DNA of 64,000 nucleotides, from the NCBI GenBank assembly GCA_018907035.1, contig JACCIC010000297.1, forward strand, positions 1 through 64,000. The letters run 5' to 3'. Positions 43,000 to 54,297 of this stretch are shown here, piece after piece (the first letter of the stretch is position 1; every line of letters starts with the position of its first letter). Position numbers and translations under genes: made by a program. The stretch is from Sycobia sp. Sy_11 (lineage: Eukaryota > Arthropoda > Insecta > Hymenoptera > Epichrysomallidae). The notes beneath the pieces are model-generated. The model made no database searches, had not been told where the DNA came from, and saw nothing but the letters and a program-made list of their open reading frames with translations.

Positions 43000-44569
43000 T
43001 GGTGAACCCAAGAGTTACCGATGCTGGAAGAGAGAAATTGCGCTTACTTCCTAATTACCGCAAACACGTTACATGTGGTTCAGCGACCACCGACAGTCAA
43101 ATCAATGAAATGTTCTGCTTTAATGGGCCGCGGGCTTGGTTTTATCGGCCGGCCAAGAGAAGGAACTACTCTATAAAAAACCCCCTTAATCCTAAATTGT
43201 ATGTCAGTTGCGATACGGGTGCTAAAGGCATGCTCGGCTCCATAATGGATACTATTGAGAGAGTTCGCTCATTGACAGCCACTTTGAGAAAAGCGTGCAA
43301 TGCTGCTCTACGGAGGAGTAGGGTGGTACTAGGGTGCTTCACTGGTGGAACCCTGGGCTAGATAGGATGAAAAGGGCTTCAAATCGAGCCCGTTGAGTAT
43401 TTCAGAAGGAGCGTGATCTCGTTAGATGGGAGCACCTCTAGAAAGATTACGAAGCGGCCAGAAAGGAATATGTCCGTAGACTGAGGCATACTAAAGAGAC
43501 TAAATGGCAAGATTTTAGTCACAGTTAAGGGAAATAAGAACCCTTGTGTCATGGCTTATCGCCTATAAGCTGTTTATAAAGGAAATTACATGGTACATCC
43601 CTCTAGATGATAGCACCCACACGACGGACTGGGTGCGCACTGCCACAGCAATACTAAACACCCTGTTCACTCCGAACAATATGGAGGATGAAACGTAAGA
43701 ACAGAAAGATATAAGATAGTTGACCAACACCCTCCCGTCCGGAAGGGCAGAGGATGAATTTCATCTCGCTTAGTTCGATCAGGTCTTGGCCAAAGTGAAG
43801 CTGGGTAAACACCCTGGCCCAGACAGCTTGGACTTCATTCGAACTTCAACATCATTCGAACCTGATTAATATATACTCGTACTTAAGGTTTTCGGTCTTC
43901 CCTAATGAGCGGAAGGTCAGTCAAGTCGTCACAATCCGTAAGGGCGAAGACAGAAAACCCATTGCCACTACAGGCCCATTTGCCTACTGCGAATACTCGG
44001 CAAAGCAATTGAGGCTCTGATACAGAACTAATTAAACAGTATCATAGACACAAGGTTATCTTCAAGATTGTCCGGCTTTAGGAGAGGGCTATACATAGAG
44101 GACGCCATAGTTCAGTTGCGTAGGTCTGTGATTGAATCGAGTAGAAAATATGTTGTAGCAATTTTCCTGGACATAAGGGAGCCTTCGATAACGTCTGGTT
44201 GCCTGCTGTACTGACAGCATTGAAAAGCAAAGCATTACCCAAGGGTTTCTACAATCTGATAAGATATTACATGCAGGGCCGTCGTAGATGCCGTCGTTAC
44301 ATGCAGGGCCATCCTGATATGAGATGTCTTTGAGGAGGTGAAACTTAAGATCAACAATGAATGTCCTCAGGCATGCATTCCTGGAACCTTGTTCTTGATC
44401 TTCTACTTCGTCAGCTTTTAAGACTAGGGTGCGAGCTCATCGTTTATACTGATAGTATTGCACTCCTGGTCGAGGGAAACTCGCGCAGAGAGATCGAAAG
44501 CATAAACCAGAGTTATATTGAAGTCGAATCCTGGTTTTGCTTCAACAAGTAACTTACAAGAAATGGAAT
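43000..44569 (+). pseudogene. R1-like LINE, 5' part (endonuclease end and reverse transcriptase)
   Basis: A non-LTR retrotransposon ORF2 of R1 or a related clade. IERVRSLTATLRKACNAALR and PWWNPGLDRMKRASNRAR mark the end of endonuclease and the linker (43255-43390). Reverse transcriptase: GKHPGPDSLDFIR (43805), then YRPICLLRILGKAIEALIQ and SGFRRGLYIEDAIVQLRRSV (about 44075-44130). KYVVAIFLDIREPS carries the first Asp. A degraded VYTDSIALLVEG-like stretch near 44440 stands where the active-site pair should be. More than ten stops and frameshifts. Interrupted at 44570 by a BEL element. Confidence 0.75.
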
Positions 44570-44574
44570 CCTAG
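44570..44574. repeat. BEL 2 target-site duplication, left copy (CCTAG)
   Basis: CCTAG, repeated at 48206-48210. The next six bases (TGTCGC) are also shared between the LTR start and the right flank, so the exact edge is uncertain by a few bases. Confidence 0.6.
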
Positions 44575-44735
44575 TGTCGCGTTGTGTACAATGAGTGAGT
44601 GCGGTATATGACAAACATAAGGTATGAACGTGGCGCACAAATGCGTTGAAGGGATGGGGCGGTTCGCTCAGGGGATTATATTACTATAGGCAAGAAATAT
44701 TTGTAATACCTTTCCTTCCGGAGAGGACACTGAAT
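44575..44735 (+). repeat. BEL 2 5' LTR, truncated
   Basis: Starts TGTCGCGTTGTGTACAATGA and matches the first 160 bases of the 3' LTR at about nine in ten positions, ending at GAGAGGACACTG. Confidence 0.85.
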
Positions 44736-44739
44736 GCCT

Positions 44740-45960
44740 CTGGAAGGGACCAAATCTTATTTAACGCATTTCATCGATTTTGTTACGGTTCCGAGAAGGA
44801 AACAGGGGCGTCATTGCGGATATCAAGAAAGCGTTCCTTCAGATAAGTATACTGCCAGCGGAAAGAGATTATTTGCGATTTTCATTGCTTGACAGGCGCG
44901 GTGAGGTAATTATTCTTAGACACTGCAGACGTGTTTTTGGACTTTGTAGTAGCCCGTTTATTTTAGGAGAAATAATAAATATGCATTTGAATAGTATTAT
45001 TAATTCGGAAATCACTGAGTACAATACAATTTCAATTGTAAAACTTTGTCGCGATTTCTACGTCGATAATTGCGTTCCCAGTGTAAATTCGATCATGGAA
45101 CTGGAAGATTTTAGCGATGTAGCGAGAACCTCAATGCGATCGGATGGCTTTGATCTCCGAGGGTGGAAGTACACTGATGATAAACTCCCAAATAAAGAAA
45201 CAGCAGTTTTAGGTCTTGGAATAAATGCGAGGATACGCTTTCATTAAGTGTGTCAAAACTAAATAATACATATGATATGGTAATTACGAAGCGAGAAATA
45301 CTCTCTGCCGCACAGAAGGTATTCGACCCTCTCGGTTTTGTATCCCCTGTAACTTTAGTCCCTAAACTTGTACTGCAGGAGGCGTGGGCTAACTGCTTAT
45401 CGTGGGATGAACAAGGTTAGTGCAGAAATAAGACTTAAATTTACTAGATGGTTGCGAGATTTTAACAAAATTTCTGACTTGAAAGTTCCGCGTTGTACGA
45501 TCGGTGAAATATATAATATAGACAAGCTTAGTCTGCATACCTTCTGTGATGCGAGCAAACACGCGTATTCTATCTTCGGGTTGTTAGGAAGTCGGGGATT
45601 AAAATATTTTTTGTCCAAGCAAAAGCAAAAGTATCGCCAGAGAATGCAAGCGCTCGATTAACTATTCCGCGGCTCCAACTTCTAGCGGCAACGATAGCGA
45701 CGCGATTAACCGTTAGCATTTTAGAGTCATTAACTATTAAAAGGGTAGAGGTATATCTATGGTCTGACTCCTCTACCGTATTATCGTGGATCCGAAAAGA
45801 CAATAATTGGAGTGTCTTCGTTGCAAATCGCATGAAAGAGATTCGCGAGCTGTCACGGCCCGAACAATGGAATCATGTGTCCGGGCACCTGAATCCGGCA
45901 GATCTGCCTTCGAGAGGTAGCACGGCGAAGGAGTTTCTAGAATCACAGTGGTGGTAAGGG
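44740..45960 (+). pseudogene. BEL 2 reverse transcriptase and RNase H
   Basis: VIADIKKAFLQISILPAERD with the first catalytic Asp, VFGLCSSPFILG. The active-site block FYVDNCV has Asn at the second Asp of YVDD (44780-45247). After a frameshift, the A17-type FDPLGFVSPVTLVPKLVLQE (45325-45380), LHTFCDASKHAYSIFG (RNase H Asp), then LTILRVINY-like pieces and WSDSSTVLSWIRKD (45757-45800), DLPSRG. Frameshifts near 45240, 45400 and 45610, and an early stop, disable it. Confidence 0.85.
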
Positions 45961-46169
45961 CCGTGGTAAGGCCATGGGAAGAATCAACAAGATCCAGGTA
46001 GTTGGCCGTCGGATGAAATGATTTGCAACGAAGAAGAAATTAATTATGAATAGAAAGGGGGAAAGATACTTTTGCACTAGAAAACCCAATTCTTGTTTCC
46101 GTAACAAAAGATAATATCAACCGACTTGATTATTTGAATAAATATTAGTTTTACGCGAATAGTACGTAT

Positions 46170-47510
46170 AACAGCGTTGATAAATAGATTTATTTTTAAT
46201 TGCAAAAATGATTCGCATAACCGTAAACGCAGTTTTCTAGAAATTGATGAAATAGAGAGGGCAGAGTCAGTAATAATTAGGTCTATTCAAAGCGAACATT
46301 TTAGTGGTGTAAACGATGTACGCATTCAACATCTTTCGCCGTTTCAAAATGAAAACGGGATCTTAACGGGCGCATAAAAACAAAAATTTTATACCGTTAC
46401 GATGCGTTTAATTTCCGGTGTCCTATAGTATTGCCCGATAAAAATGAGGTAATGGAATTGATTATTTTAGAGAAGCATCGAGAATAGAATCATGCTGGAG
46501 TTTTGATATTATTAAGCTCGTTAAGAGAGAAATACTGGATAATGCGTGATAGAAAAACAATTAGGCAAGCTATTAGAAAATGTATTTCGTGTCGTAAATT
46601 TGATGTAAGGCTGCTTGGTGCTGTACAAACACCTCTTATTGTATTAAGAATGCGGCAATCTTTGAAGTTATCGGGATAGATTTTGCAGGTCCGATATACC
46701 TGAAGAAAGGTGAAAAAGCGTGGATCTACCTGTTTACCTGCGCGATTTATAGGGCGGTACACCTCGAATTAGTGAAATCTCTGTCGGTGGCCTCTCTGTT
46801 AATGGCACTTAGACGGCATATAGCTCGACGTGGAAAGCCTTCCATAATATTTACCGATAATGGGACCAATTTTGTCGGGTTAAACAATAATTTGAACGCT
46901 TTAGATTTTAAAAAATCAATAAAGGCAACGAGCACGAAAAGATAAAGTGGATTTTTAACCCTCCGTCGGCACCATAGTGGGGGGAATTTTGAGAGCACCT
47001 CATTGGGGTATTCAAGCATTTACTAAGACGTATGCTCAGAAAGTCATGTCTCACTTATGAGGAAATAATAACGGTTCTTACAGATTGCGAAGCTGTAATA
47101 AATTCGAGGCCTATAACCTTTGTAGCGGATAGTTGCGAAGAATTAATGCCATTAACACCTGCAAGGTTCTTACAGGAAGTTAGAGAGATTGGTGTTCTTG
47201 ATCTTGATAGCATAGAGCAGGTTGATTTTGAAGGACGTTTTGCTTATAGAGAAAAAATGAACTGAGATTTGAAATATAGATTTAGAAACGAATATTTAGG
47301 AGCTCTAAAATTTTCTAAGAACAGGCGAGGAACAGAAGGTACTATACGTGTGGGTGATATAGTGTTGATAATTCAAAACGACTGAACTGGCCACTGGCTT
47401 GAGTGGAAGAGAGTATACCAGGAAAAGACGGCATTGTGAATGTCGTACGATTATCTACGGCTTCAGGAGAACTAATAAGGCCAATAAATCGTATTTATCC
47501 GTTACAATTA
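46170..47510 (+). pseudogene. BEL 2 integrase and C-terminal domain
   Basis: EKYWIMRDRKTIRQAIRKC leads to the zinc module (CISCRKFD, 46585). IGIDFAGPIYLKKGEKAWIY has the first Asp (46670). RGKPSIIFTDNGTNFVGLN has the second Asp (46850). The third motif near 46980 contains two stops at Trp positions in the WGEF-EHL stretch that should hold the Glu. VINSRPITFVADS and LTPARFL follow (47090-47180), then a DUF5641-like IRVGDIVLII end (47350). Several frameshifts. Confidence 0.82.
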
Positions 47511-47813
47511 GAATGTAATGCGAATGAAAAATGGCAATGATATAGTTGTAAGCAAATATAAAACTGTAACGAAGCGTTCATTAAAAAAAAAAAAAAACGT
47601 AAACGAAAGAGATATGAATGACCGTACGAATATAGAAATTAAGACGATGAAAGGAAGAAGTGTGCGAAAACCTAATCGATTAGTGTATCAACAAACATGC
47701 GAATGTTTTCATGGTATTAAACGATGTGCAGTTTACTGAATGTTATTTGTATTCAATAAAAAAAATGATTTATAATAAATCAAGAGGGCGAGTCCTCTCG
47801 ATGGTGGGAGGAT

Positions 47814-48205
47814 GTCGCGTTGTGTACAATGAGTGAGTGCGATATATGACAAACATAAGGTATGAACGTGGCGCGCAAATGTGTAGAAGGTATGAGGCGG
47901 TTCGCTCAGGGGATTATATTAATATAGACAAGAAATATTTATAATAACTTTCCTCCCTGAGAGGACACTGTATCGAATGTATCTAAGTAATAAAATCGAG
48001 AGTAAGCGAGCGTGGTCACGACTCACGCTTGGCACATAATTTAGTTTTTAGACCGAGCGTCGAGAGATCCGTGCGTTCCATTTTAACTGTTGTAATATAT
48101 ATTTATATCGGAATAAATGTACTTTTACTGAATTGAACTGTATTTGTTTTTATTCTATTCTTGATTCACTCATAATTTGTGATATCTCATTTGTGTGATT
48201 TAAAA
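47814..48205 (+). repeat. BEL 2 3' LTR
   Basis: 392 bases from TGTCGCGTTG to about TTTAAAA. Contains AATAAA-type signals at 47990 and 48110. Confidence 0.8.
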
Positions 48206-49000
48206 CCTAGTGTCGCTCTAATAATATGAGGCAGGCCTTTCAAAATTGTGGAATGTTGATTGAGAGCCCACCTTCACCCGAAAGTCCCCCCTCTGATCAA
48301 GATCGGCGATATAGTGAAGAGATTAGAAAGCGTGAGATTCCTTGGAATCCACTTCGGCAAACATCTAAGAACCGGCTGCCATTTAATAGCGGTACAATTC
48401 TAAATGTGTCGATTTTGATTAACAGGATCGCATGCCTGGTAAGATGGGAATGTGGCCCTAAATTTAAAGCGCTTAGTATTATCTACACCGGGCAGTTAAT
48501 ACCTATCGCTATATATGCAGCGGTAGGTTGCCACGATTTAATGTGTGTAGAACAACAAAGAAAGTTGACAAGGATTCGAAAGACACGCGCTTATTAGTGT
48601 CTGTGGTGCGTACAGAATACTACCTCGAGGCTCTAGCAGTGAGAGCGGGCCATATTGGAATGCAGACGTAGAGCGGAACTGTATGTAAACCGGAAAATTC
48701 AGTAACACTTAAGGACCAACCTCGTGCGGTGCAAGAGATATCGGAAAGATAGCTTGATGACTGGCAAGAGATGTGGGATAATTCGACAAAAGGTAGGTTG
48801 ACACATTCTTACCTACCTAGTGTTAGAGATAGGATTGGAGCAGATTGGATCATACCGTAGCGACGGCTAATCGAATTCCTCACTGAGTATGGCGACTTCC
48901 GGTTTTATCTCTCTCGATTTCATTTTTGAGACAGAGTGATACATGCTTGTGTGAGAAGACGGATACACCAGGGCAGGTCCTGACGGTCTGTCAGGACAAT
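48206..49000 (+). pseudogene. R1-like LINE, 3' part
   Basis: Continuation of the LINE ORF2 after the BEL 2 insertion. FLGIHFGKHLRTG marks the end of the palm/thumb (48330). FKALSIIYTGQLIPIAIYAA and QQRKLTRIRK follow (48465-48590). The C-terminal region has WQEMWDNSTKGRLTHSYLPS and VRDRIGAD (48765-48845), then LIEFLTEYGDFRFYL. Numerous stops. No poly(A) tail or 3' target duplication recognised. Confidence 0.75.
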
Positions 49001-49679
49001 CTAATTATATATCTTCGCAATTTCTAAAGAACTATACATATTTATTATTTTTCTTAAATCAGTAGACCAACACTATGCACTGGTTTACAAACATGTAAAT
49101 ATATAATCACAAGCAAATAATCAGCCTATACACTGGTTAAAAACTGTGCAATAAACAGTGGTTCGGAACCCACTACAAACTGGAGATCCGACAAAAGTCG
49201 CAATAATGTACAGATCTACAACTAAAAGAAAAGTAAAGTAATTAATAAAAAGTTTTAGAACACGATCGGCCGATAAAGCGGAATCTAAGTACGGCCGGCA
49301 ATGTTTATGTGTAACAAAACATAACTGTGCTACCTTTGTTTTTTTATGTCAGCTGAGCTGTCAAGAAGGAACTTTCTGTTCCTTTTCTTGTTTCTTTTTT
49401 CTTCTCGCTCGTCGCGCACGCTCGTGGCTCGAACTGCGCGCATTCTTCTGTCCGTGCGTGCACACTCGATTTATAATTATACGGAGCGAAAAAATGGCCG
49501 GTCACAAATTCTCCTTCCAAACCAACATTGCGACGCGTTCGCGTTTCCATAGGATATTTGGTGAGGTTATGTTCAGGGATTAAGAACGGAATGCGGGAGA
49601 TGGATTAATTTCTCGGATGTTTCAGCTGGAAAATACTTCATTATATATTGTGAAACATAAAATAAAATAAAAATAAAAT
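49001..49679. other. No gene seen
   Basis: Mixed sequence. A GC-richer patch with TCGTCGCGCACGCTCGTGGC-type content lies at 49400-49470. Nothing recognised. Confidence 0.4.
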
Positions 49680-50491
49680 GTTAACCATGTTCACACTGCG
49701 ATGGATCGGTTGCAGTGGCCGTTGCTACGCGGTCCAAGCTGATCCCACCAAATGCACAGCATTTGCTTCTTGCCATGAATGGTTGCCTTGGCCATCGGAG
49801 TAGAGGCATGCCCGGGCTTACCCCATGACTTCCTATGCTTTGCATTTTTGTAGTGAATATACTTTTCATTTCCCGTGCCGATTCGATGTAGAAATCCTTT
49901 GTGATTTTACCTTTTCAACAATTGTTGGTAAACGAATAAGCGACGCTCGACGTCTCTTCGCTTCAATTCGTAAGGAACCAAATTTCCTTGCTTTTGGACC
50001 ATACCCAGGGTTTTGAGATGTTGTGAAATAGCCTGCTGAGTCAATCCTAACTCTTGTGCAAGTTCTTCTTGCGTTTGGCATGGATCTTCCTCCAGTAAAG
50101 CTTCCAATTCTGTGTCACCATACACTTTGGGCCTTTCACTGCGTGTTTTGTCCTCCACGTCAAAATCACCAGTTTTATATTTTTGGAATCACACCCTACA
50201 AGTTCTCTCACTGAAATTAACATCACCATATGCTTCTATGAGTAGCCGATGTGCTTCAGCTGCAGATTGCTTTAAATGAAAGAAGTAAATTAAGAATTCC
50301 TACAAATGAAGCTTACTTGGCTCTTGATACGATAACAACTAAGTGATGCTAGCAAAAAGTCAGAGGTATTAAAAGGTTATACTGTTTCCCTATGTCAACA
50401 TATACTATACGACTTTTTTTAGCTGACAATTTCGATGATATTTTATCGGTGGCGCCATCTTTTCAAAAGGGCAGAAACTTATTTGTACACC
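49680..50491 (-). mobile_element. mariner element F, 3' truncated
   Basis: The right terminal repeat on the minus strand reads TAGGTGTACAAATAAGTTTC, followed on the + side by TA. The transposase: QSAAEAHRLLIEAYG (50275), ERTCRV then QKYKTGDFDVEDK, DPCQTQEELAQELGLTQQAI and MVQKQGNLVPYELKRRDVER (50158-49907), then first-Asp region pieces and a LCIWWDQLG-like block at 49740. After that the sequence departs, so the catalytic half with the second and third Asp is missing. One stop near 50190. Confidence 0.8.
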
Positions 50492-50519
50492 TATAAAACC
50501 TACGATAATGTAATTTAGT

Positions 50520-51277
50520 CACTAATGTGTCCAATCACCATCAGTGTCGATAATTGCCTGGCATCTCCGAGGCATGATTTCTACTATTTGACGGCGTTTT
50601 CTAGTGACTGATTCAATGAATTTGGACAACTGCTTCAAAGTGTGTGTTTTCTTCCACGAAGCTTCTGCTTAAGTTATCCCCGCACATTTTCAATACGTTT
50701 TTCAGTACAGAGCTTACTGCGGTGTTTAGGATCGTTGTGCTCCTGCAGAATCCAATCTTCATTTTTCCTGATTAACCATCGTTTGACAGATTTTAGATTT
50801 TTATCATCTTCTAGGCCTTTAGGTTGTGAATAACGAGGTGCAAAGTGCCCAATCCCTGCTGTGACAAGGAGTCACAAAAATTCATTTTTATTTCGTGTTC
50901 TACGGTCCGCTGAATAAGCCTATGGGTGGAAGTTGACCAGGCCCGCGTGAAGACGTAAGATGCCCATATAGAACATTCGTCAGTAAAATGGATATTTTTA
51001 AAATCTCTATCAATATTCTTATGCACCCAAGTGAGTCGCTTTGTCATATATTTTAAATCAACATAGACTTCTTCATTAAGCATCATTTCAGGCCATGAGT
51101 ACGAAGAAGGATTCGGGTAGTTTTGTACGATATATCTAAACCTTTTGCTATTAATGTTGATTTTCTTTTTGTTAAAGAAGGATTCCGTGAAAACAGATTC
51201 ACTATTCTTCGTTCATCTTTTTTGTCCAGTTTTTCTGTGGAGCCACTTTCTGGTAAATCATTGACATTTTTAGCCAC
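50520..51277 (-). pseudogene. Tc1-like transposase remnant
   Basis: DNA-binding half at 51277-51083: KLDKKDERRIVNLFSRNPSL and GLDISYKTTRILLRTHGLK. The catalytic half starts with MTKRLTWVHKNIDRDFKNIH and FTDECSIWA with the first Asp (51086-50811). Next is DWILQEHNDPKHRSKL with the second Asp (50770-50720). A deletion removes the usual PDLNPIEN third-acid block; the frame scraps that follow resemble the C-terminal MPRRCQAIIDT (about 50560). No terminal repeats found. Different family from the mariners. Confidence 0.8.
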
Positions 51278-51645
51278 TGTATATTACTACACCCACATCT
51301 GTACAAATGCCTTCGACTTTCTCATATATTTAGCCACTGATTGCAAAATTTTAGGACCTTTCGGGTAGATGCAAAGGAAGACAGACTCACTTCTACCGCA
51401 ATTTAAGCAAACGTCTTGTTTTCCAGCCTGCTGTTTAAGAGAGGCCTTGCGGGATAAGAGTATGTAGTGTAGTTATACATCTGACCAACCTTCCTGTGGG
51501 TTTTTTATCGTATGCAGCCATATCGGTTACCGTGTAGTTTGTCTGTTTTAGTTCATGCCCTGCTCGCATGTTCTTCATTTACGGTGTCTTGACTCAGAAT
51601 AACTCTGTATTTACTAACGTCTGTTTGTAATTCATAGAATTTTCA
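51278..51645. other. No gene seen; possible end of a Gypsy LTR
   Basis: The last 18 bases before 51665 (AATAAATACCACGTCACA) equal the end of the Gypsy 2 3' LTR at 58016. The upstream part is not similar to it, so a full 5' LTR is not supported. Confidence 0.35.
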
Positions 51646-52213
51646 ATAAATACCACGTCACATAATGGCATCCCTGGTGCAGAATTTTACTCAGCACCGC
51701 GAAGGTTAGCGTATTTTGAGGAAGTGTTTTCCATTGCATTTCAGCAGAAAGGAGAGGAAGTTTTTTTTGTAGAGTGAGAGGGGAGAGTCACGTGTACGAG
51801 CGCTTGGCGCACGTGCACCCTCAGTCGGTGTCCATACAAGCTGTTTTATTTGTGTGTGTGTGCGGACTCGTGTGCGCGGCTTGCTAAATTCCGTGAAGTG
51901 ACGACCGTTAGAACTGACACAAGAAAAGTGTTGCGCGTGTGGTTGCAAATAGAACCGACGAATTTGGTGTGTGCAGTTTTGGATTTTTCGTGATCAGCTT
52001 TTGCGTGCGGATCTTTCCTCGTCCCAGACGAACAACGAACTGATTTTTTTATATGAGTGGGTCGTAAGTGACGACGCAGTAAAAAGGGAGGAAGGAATAG
52101 GCTTGTAGATAAGGCAAAGGATTTCTGCGAGCAAAGTTCGAGGAGTAACACATGGCGAAAGGTGATGCCAACGCAGTGCACAGCGACGAAGTGGGGAGTA
52201 GAGCCGGCTGCAG

Positions 52214-52396
52214 GTGGTGTGTTTCGCATGCGGCGATAAGAGAGACGCAGCAAGTTGTTGCTCCGTGCGCGAGAGACCGACTTATATGAGCTGTTGGGTG
52301 AGCGACGCGCCAAATATCACATTTAAAACGTGTAGGAATTGCGCCCTGCTATGTGAGCAGTGGGGAAACGGGTTAGCTGATGCGCAGAAAAACTAA
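52214..52396 (+). pseudogene. Gypsy 2 gag zinc-rich fragment
   Basis: VCFACGDKRDAASCC and TCRNCALLCEQWGNG resemble the degenerate Cys-rich end of insect Gypsy gag proteins. Frame of 60 codons. The rest of gag upstream (51665-52210) is not readable in one frame. Confidence 0.45.
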
Positions 52397-52806
52397 GTAC
52401 TGCACCCCAGCGATCCATTAATAAAAGTCAGGGTGAAGGGGAACGATCTGTGGTCGTGAAAGTGAATGGTGACGAGCTTTAGGGCAAGGAAAAAGGCGAT
52501 AAAGTACGTGAAGAAGGACAAAACGTGCGTGCCGTGTACATGTCGCGAGCCAGTATGGAAGTAAATGGTAACTACTACTACTGAGAAAACGAGTGTACAG
52601 AACTGGGCGTGGTGGTTTTCCGGCGCGAGTAATGTGCCTAGCGATAATGCTCTGCGGCTCCCGGCGCTCGAGCCTTCGCGGAATAGTTCCAAGACTGCGT
52701 AACCGCATAACGATGATAAACAACAGGAGTGTTATGCAAAAGAAATAGCGTGAAGCCCTCCGAGAACGGGGGGCGAGCGTGAGATAGGGCAAGGCGCGAA
52801 AAAGAA

Positions 52807-53010
52807 ATGTATAGCGAGTATGAGTGGAGAGAGAAGCGGAACTTCTTGGCAGTAAATCTAGGTGGCGCTATGTATAAAGCATTATTTGATCCAGGGGCGA
52901 GACTTTCTCTGGTGGGATCAAGACTCGCGAATAAGTATAAGTCACGATTAAAGGCGAGTAATACGTGTATTAAAAACGCGAATGGAGGAGTCACTCGCAG
53001 TTTTAAGTGA
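52807..53010 (+). pseudogene. Gypsy 2 protease, N-terminal half
   Basis: Retropepsin-type fold start: VNLGGAMYKALFDPGARLSL, where DPGA stands for the DTGA/DSGA active site, then VGSRLANKY. The frame ends at the repeat T insertion; the second half (DQDMILGMDFCTMFDCD) resumes near 53350. Pro at the second active-site position would impair it. Confidence 0.75.
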
Positions 53011-53340
53011 TACTATTTACTAACATAGATAAGTACTTTTATTATTTTTTATTTTTATTTTATTATTAATTTTATTTTATTTTTATATTTAATTTTCTAA
53101 TAATTTATTGTAGTACTAAGTTTTATTTCAGATTCTACAGGGGTGATGCAGGATTTTGATTAAACAATCTTTAATCAATACCTATATCCAATAATTGACT
53201 TTTTCGAATATCTAACTATTTTTCCAATAGAAAAAGTATATAACCAAAGCGAGTCTAAACATACTTAACATGGACAGTCTTAATCTCATTATTTTAGCTA
53301 ATATATGATATTATAAAGACCGATAAAAATATTTATTAAT
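53009..53340 (+). repeat. Dispersed repeat family T, copy 4, inside Gypsy 2 protease
   Basis: TTTACTAACATAG at the start, a TTTTATTTTTA tract, GTTTTATTTCAGATT, CTACAGGGGTGATG, ACATGGACAGTCTTAATCTC, then TTATAAAGACCGATAAAAAT and ATTTATTAATTT at the end. It splits the protease between two recognisable halves, so it gives clean element edges. Confidence 0.75.
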
Positions 53341-54297
53341 TTAAATTTTGATCAAGATATGATCCTTGGGATGGATTTTTGCACGATGTTTGATTGCGAC
53401 AGTTGACTAGGACGAGGTTTGTGGAGAGTATGCGAGGAAAAGTGGAGATCTTTTTCGAGCGGGAATAGCGACGAAGATGGTGTGATCTACGTATAATGTG
53501 CAGGCATATCGCAACGCGATCGAAATGAACGAGAAAAAGATAGTAGAGAGAGTATTAGGGCTACCGACGACAACGCTAGGAGTTACGACATTGACGAAGC
53601 ACCATATCGAGCACCATATTCAGGGCGCCGCGCCAATCAAACATCGGTTAAGGAGAATGTCGCCGCGAATGTTGGAGATAGCGTCGGCGGAGGCTGAACG
53701 TCTATGGGGGAGGGGATGATGGAACGATATGAGAGCGACTGGAGCAGCACGCCGGTGCTTGTAAAAAAGTTCGGTCGGTTTTGCATCGATTTTCGCAATC
53801 TGAATAAAATAACACGTAAGGATGCATATCCGATCCCCAATATGGACGCGTTACTAGACAAACTATGGAGAGCGAAATACCTGATGAAAATCGATTTGAA
53901 ACAGGCTTATTTTCAAGTGCCAATGGAGGAATCAAGCCGAAAATATATCGCCTTCGCGATTCCGAGATCAGAGTTGTGGCAGTTCGTGCGAATGCCGTTC
54001 GATCTGACAAATGCGCCTATGACATTTCAGAGGCTCATTAATGCACTTTTCGGGCCGGAATTCAAGCTATTTATATTCTGTTATCTCGATGATATCATCA
54101 TAATAACAGAGGATTTTGGAGACCAGCTGCGTTGGCTAGAAATGGTATTGAAAAAACTAGTTGGCGCCGGTTTAGCAACCAGTAGAAAAAAGTGTGAGTT
54201 TTGCTGCAGACGAGTAGCTTATTTGGGATTTCTGCTTGATCACGAAGGATTACGCCCGGATCCAGAGAACGTGGCACCGGTGATCGAATATCCGTAG
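53341..54297 (+). pseudogene. Gypsy 2 protease end and reverse transcriptase
   Basis: The protease end at 53345-53405, then the linker with HHIEHHIQGAAPIKHRLRRM (53600). Reverse transcriptase is open for 197 codons at 53704-54297: SDWSSTPVLVKKFGRFCIDF, LMKIDLKQAYFQVPM (first Asp), RMPFDLTNAPMTFQRLI, FCYLDDIIIITEDF with the intact YLDD pair, CRRVAYLGFLL. This is the best-preserved polymerase core in the window; the disabling breaks are on either side of it. Confidence 0.9.

Larger units (their letters stand above)
44575..48205 (+). mobile_element. BEL/Pao retrotransposon 2, internally deleted
   Basis: 3.6 kb on the + strand. A shortened left LTR (44575-44735) is joined straight to the middle of reverse transcriptase, so the rest of the LTR, gag, protease and the first part of reverse transcriptase are gone. 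The remaining pol, a polypurine tract (GGTGGGAGGA at about 47804-47813) and a full 3' LTR follow. Inserted in the R1-like LINE, so younger than it. Confidence 0.85.

Noticed and set aside
51278..51664. Complete 5' LTR of Gypsy 2
   Set aside because: Only the last 18 bases match the 3' LTR end; the rest shows no similarity by eye.
52393..52994. Minus-strand frames of 99-124 codons antisense to Gypsy 2 gag/protease, and similar frames in 56042-57209
   Set aside because: They are antisense frames of a GC-rich element with no motif; the + strand explains the region.
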